Positions 61,682 to 64,000 of a stretch of 64,000 nucleotides of DNA are shown here, one piece after another. This DNA comes from Marinobacter sp. 1-4A (lineage in GTDB: Bacteria; Pseudomonadota; Gammaproteobacteria; Pseudomonadales; Oleiphilaceae), in NCBI RefSeq assembly GCF_016597725.1, contig NZ_VCGY01000005.1, forward strand, positions 310,001-374,000, in the 5' to 3' direction. Under the pieces are notes generated by a model. That model was not told the DNA's origin. It did no database searches and worked only from the letters and a program-made list of their open reading frames with translations. Made by a program: the position numbers and the translations under genes. The first letter of the stretch is position 1. The number at the start of each line of letters is the position of its first letter.

Positions 61682-63166
61682 TCAGCCGGTGCGCCGCTGG
61701 AGTGACATCCGCAATTGAGCGCTGAAACCTTTCTTTGACGACAGAGGAATAAGAAAGCTCTCACCCTCAAGCTCGGCTTTGCTTCCTCCGCGTTCACTCC
61801 ACTGTTCATCCGTGGTTACATAACGCAAATTCCAGCCATCCCCAGTTGGGGTCATTTTGAGGGTGAGCGTGTCACGATATAGGTACTCCCCTTCCACCCT
61901 ATGCTCTGTCCAAAGAGCACCGTCAACAAAGTAGTCGGTTGCTGAAACCGCAAGCTCAACTGTCATCACCATCGTTCGCCCCCGCTCAACGGTAATTTTT
62001 GAGCTATCAAGAAAGGTGGAGAACAGCATGGGGGAACGGGCGGAATTCAGCCCGGCCTTTTTCGGTTTCATCATTTCGTCAAATTTTCGCAAAACCGCAC
62101 TGAAGGTTTCCTTGCGCCTTTCCGTCAGCCGGAAACTGCGCGCTCCTCTGGGTGATACAGTGGCCTCGAAGTAATAGGAGGCACGAACCCGGCGGCCTTC
62201 TTTGCGCGCCTTCTCAACAGATGGCGGCAATGGCAAGGATTCCACATCCATCACGCCGTCTATACGCACGTCCCCAAACAGAAAGCGCACGAGGTTTTGG
62301 TAGCCGTCCTCAGAATTAACAATGCCGTAGGGGCCACTGTGGCTGCGGTATACGAAGGCTCTGGGCGCCCCCTGAATACTGGCATTTTCTATAGCCACCA
62401 GACCATCGCTCATCTTGCCCGCCAACCACTTCGAAACACCTTTGGCAGCGCCGTAATCTTGCTGATTGGTTCCGACCAGACAAAAGAACCGATCCGGGTC
62501 AAACTTACCATCGAGAGAATCTACCCGTTCGGGCTTGCCATCGAACCCAAGATACTCCGCCATGGTTGCGCGGTTAAAGTTGTTGATATCCCAAAGCCCA
62601 AGAAACGCAGGTACGTTGATCCCGGCCATTTCTATGCCATTGTGCGGCGTGGCATAGGTAAACACCTTATCCACCATTTTCCGCACCGCTGGCGTACTGA
62701 TTCCGCCATTCTGCAAAAGGCAGCGGCACACTAGGCCACCCATGGAATGCGCTACGAGGTTTACCCGAAACTCCGCCCGGCGAGCTGCATCATCACCGCA
62801 TAGGTGATCCCGGATATTGAGTATCAAGTCCCCTAACTGTATAGCGGCAGCGGGAATAGAGAGTGGCTTCCCTTCGCCAAAATCCCGATCTGCTTGGTCA
62901 TAGTAACGATAGATAACAACGGTTTTCTGAGGGATATCCCGGTCTACCTCAGCACCATCGGAAAACGCATCGGTGTAACCGTAATCCTTCATTAGGCGCA
63001 TCATTGGCGATTCGAATACTTGTTTGTAAACGGTTCCATCCCATGATTGGCGCACCTTTGTAGCGCCTAGGTTGAAGCCCATATAGGGCATGGATACGGT
63101 ATCGGCTATTTCGCTGGCGGTCATGGCATAGCCACGAACATAAATGATGGGGTTAAACTGACTCAT
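61682..63166 (-). CDS. lipase/esterase-like alpha/beta hydrolase
   Basis: A 494-residue protein with a lipase-type elbow VNLVAHSMGGLVCRCLLQ, Ser near residue 140, followed by TYATPHNGIEMAGI (about 188-201), which resembles the lecithin:cholesterol acyltransferase/triacylglycerol lipase group. The second half (about 320-490) is rich in beta strands and looks like a separate lipid-binding or C2-like domain. No signal peptide, so cytoplasmic or of unusual export. Substrate unknown. Start MSQFNPIIYVRG follows a weak ribosome site. Confidence 0.75.
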   Translation of the reverse strand: MSQFNPIIYVRGYAMTASEIADTVSMPYMGFNLGATKVRQSWDGTVYKQVFESPMMRLMKDYGYTDAFSDGAEVDRDIPQKTVVIYRYYDQADRDFGEGKPLSIPAAAIQLGDLILNIRDHLCGDDAARRAEFRVNLVAHSMGGLVCRCLLQNGGISTPAVRKMVDKVFTYATPHNGIEMAGINVPAFLGLWDINNFNRATMAEYLGFDGKPERVDSLDGKFDPDRFFCLVGTNQQDYGAAKGVSKWLAGKMSDGLVAIENASIQGAPRAFVYRSHSGPYGIVNSEDGYQNLVRFLFGDVRIDGVMDVESLPLPPSVEKARKEGRRVRASYYFEATVSPRGARSFRLTERRKETFSAVLRKFDEMMKPKKAGLNSARSPMLFSTFLDSSKITVERGRTMVMTVELAVSATDYFVDGALWTEHRVEGEYLYRDTLTLKMTPTGDGWNLRYVTTDEQWSERGGSKAELEGESFLIPLSSKKGFSAQLRMSLQRRTG

Positions 63167-63324
63167 GAGACGTGCATCCTTTCAGGCTGATCCCAGCCTA
63201 GATGCATGCGATATTCGTTCCGGACGGTTCTTTATGCGGTAGAAGCGAGCACTTGCGTAAAGCTATCTCAAGCGGCCTGAAAGGAAGTGTAAAAAAGGCT
63301 GACGAGCGCAAGCCCAGAAATCCC

Positions 63325-63504
63325 TTAAAAAAAGTAGTAACGAACGATCTGAGCAATAATCAGCACCGCAACCAACGGGAAAATAAAACGCGATAGGTTG
63401 CCGCTGCTCCGCCCATCGTCTTTCGGGGCATACTTTTCCACAAGGGGCAGTACAACAATCAGAGTCACAAATAAAACAGCAAGAATAATCAGTAGTGCTT
63501 TCAT
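63325..63504 (-). CDS. small membrane protein, 59 residues
   Basis: Not reported in size-limited gene lists, but clear: the ATG at 63504 follows AAGGAGAAAGTCG, and the frame of 59 codons ends in TAA at 63325. The protein has two hydrophobic helices (about residues 2-20 and 40-56) around a short charged loop (EKYAPKDDGRSSGNLSR). Family not recognised. It lies upstream of the lipase-like gene on the same strand, 158 bases before its start. Confidence 0.65.
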   Translation of the reverse strand: MKALLIILAVLFVTLIVVLPLVEKYAPKDDGRSSGNLSRFIFPLVAVLIIAQIVRYYFF

Positions 63505-63826
63505 CGACTTTCTCCTTGGCTATCCATTCTCAGCCCGCTACTTTTCATTACTGGAGGATAACGGATATCAGCCTTGTGAAAACAGCAGCTCTGGCATTCA
63601 GCCCTCTTGTGTCAGCCAGCGCCTCATACGCCGGAGGCCCCCATCATGCGCGTCTGGAGCTGGTTACCTATACGCCCGACACCGACTGGTACGAAGGCTT
63701 GGTCATGTTCAAATGTAGCGCTTCGCACTGAGATTTTGTTCACTGGCGATTTTGCCTCTAGCGTTTTTCTCCAACGCTCTTGCTCGAGTTGCTGCCTATC
63801 TTTGTATTCCGACAATGTCTGATTGA
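63505..63826. other. intergenic region with a short gene remnant
   Basis: A plus-strand frame at 63576-63731 begins at GTG and looks like a signal peptide followed by about 30 residues (HHARLELVTYTPDTDWYEG) ending abruptly. There is no well placed ribosome site, and nothing downstream continues it. It may be a decayed gene. Nothing else recognisable. Confidence 0.3.
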
Positions 63827-64000
63827 TTACCCAGCCTTTTGAAGCGGCCAACTCAATGCTAATAGAACCCAAACTACAGAAAAGACCACGGGGAATGAAA
63901 ATAGATGTAGATACTCAGCTTCATTGATTTGAAGTTGAGTTGTAACTACCCCACCAAGCAACCCTGCAATCATCGGCGGCCAATGGTTTTGTGTGTAGCT
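63827..64000 (-). CDS. C-terminal part of a membrane protein, cut by window end
   Basis: On the minus strand the frame is open from base 64000 to a TAA at 63827-63829 (57 residues visible). The sequence has two hydrophobic segments (MIAGLLGGVVTT and FSFPVVFSVVWVLLALSW). It may be the end of a longer membrane protein or a small gene starting at the ATG of MIAGLL. A different minus frame here (63624-63872) is less plausible. Confidence 0.4.
   Translation of the reverse strand, partial: SYTQNHWPPMIAGLLGGVVTTQLQINEAEYLHLFSFPVVFSVVWVLLALSWPLQKAG

Noticed and set aside
63202..63396. 64-residue plus-strand frame
   Set aside because: No ribosome site and it runs opposite the 59-residue membrane gene, which has one.
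63624..63872. 82-residue minus-strand frame starting at TTG
   Set aside because: Overlaps the frame open to 64000, which has clear membrane segments; no recognisable domain.
1..64000. tRNA, rRNA, CRISPR repeats, transposases, integrases, prophage genes
   Set aside because: Looked for and not seen; no cloverleaf-like T-loop motifs, no regularly spaced repeats, no such proteins.

Overview
The window is a gene-dense stretch of a gammaproteobacterial chromosome. The gene content points to a marine, moderately halophilic, lipid-using bacterium; Marinobacter or a close relative is my best guess. Pointers are an Mrp-type Na+/H+ antiporter, two AMP-forming acyl-CoA ligases, a GMC alcohol dehydrogenase, PhaJ/crotonase-type enzymes, PutA, an Na+-coupled amino acid transporter, and small families typical of that group (TIGR02647, DUF1415, DUF1656/AaeAB). 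This is an inference from protein content; there is no rRNA in the window to settle it. I saw no tRNA, rRNA, CRISPR array, prophage or insertion sequence.

Layout. 1-3272: 3' part of an mrp/mnh antiporter operon (B end, C, D, E, F, G), then an acyl-CoA ligase (3403-5046). 5114-10617: ABC exporter, hotdog protein, D-amino acid dehydrogenase, YciH, a DUF4136 lipoprotein and a YigZ protein. 10639-13211: a CpxA/CpxR-like two-component pair divergent from a small Spy/CpxP-like periplasmic protein. 13269-16317: FemAB-like acyltransferase, a small membrane protein, and an EF-hand-like protein preceded by a very good FliA (sigma-28) promoter. 16431-20498: a branched-chain amino acid block, AzlDC exporter divergent from leucine dehydrogenase plus an NSS transporter. 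20421-24500: sirtuin, a spermidine-synthase-like methyltransferase fold, DUF1415, a long inverted-repeat element, and the ABC-F protein YbiT. 24684-29761: PpiC, a DUF2059 protein, an SLT enzyme, a LysR regulator with a divergent 64-residue protein, and a long-chain acyl-CoA synthetase. 30019-35739: a 35-residue membrane peptide, an Lrp-type regulator divergent from astA-DUF1338, an AbiTii-like protein, and a lipoprotein/hydrolase/ZIP transporter operon. 35787-42139: GMC oxidoreductase, NAD(P)-binding protein, MtgA, lipid kinase, DMT exporter and small envelope proteins. 42340-47455: lytic transglycosylase, PutA and its likely Lrp-type regulator. 47472-55593: an unknown divergent pair, LysE/AraC/MFS, EfpL (YeiP), RIO kinase, a second spermidine-synthase-like protein, MaoC and DCC proteins. 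55693-64000: threonine aldolase, AaeX/A/B-type efflux, MtfA-like peptidase, enoyl-CoA hydratase, a lipase-like protein, small membrane proteins and a gene cut by the window end.

Most of this is ordinary housekeeping and envelope or amino-acid metabolism, with no obvious genomic island. The most useful leads are the sigma-28 promoter in front of an uncharacterised Ca-binding-type protein, the stand-alone AbiTii-like protein, three small genes below or near the usual size cut-off, the long hairpin element at 22782-22890, and alternating inverted repeats over a lipoprotein ribosome binding site at 33510-33550.
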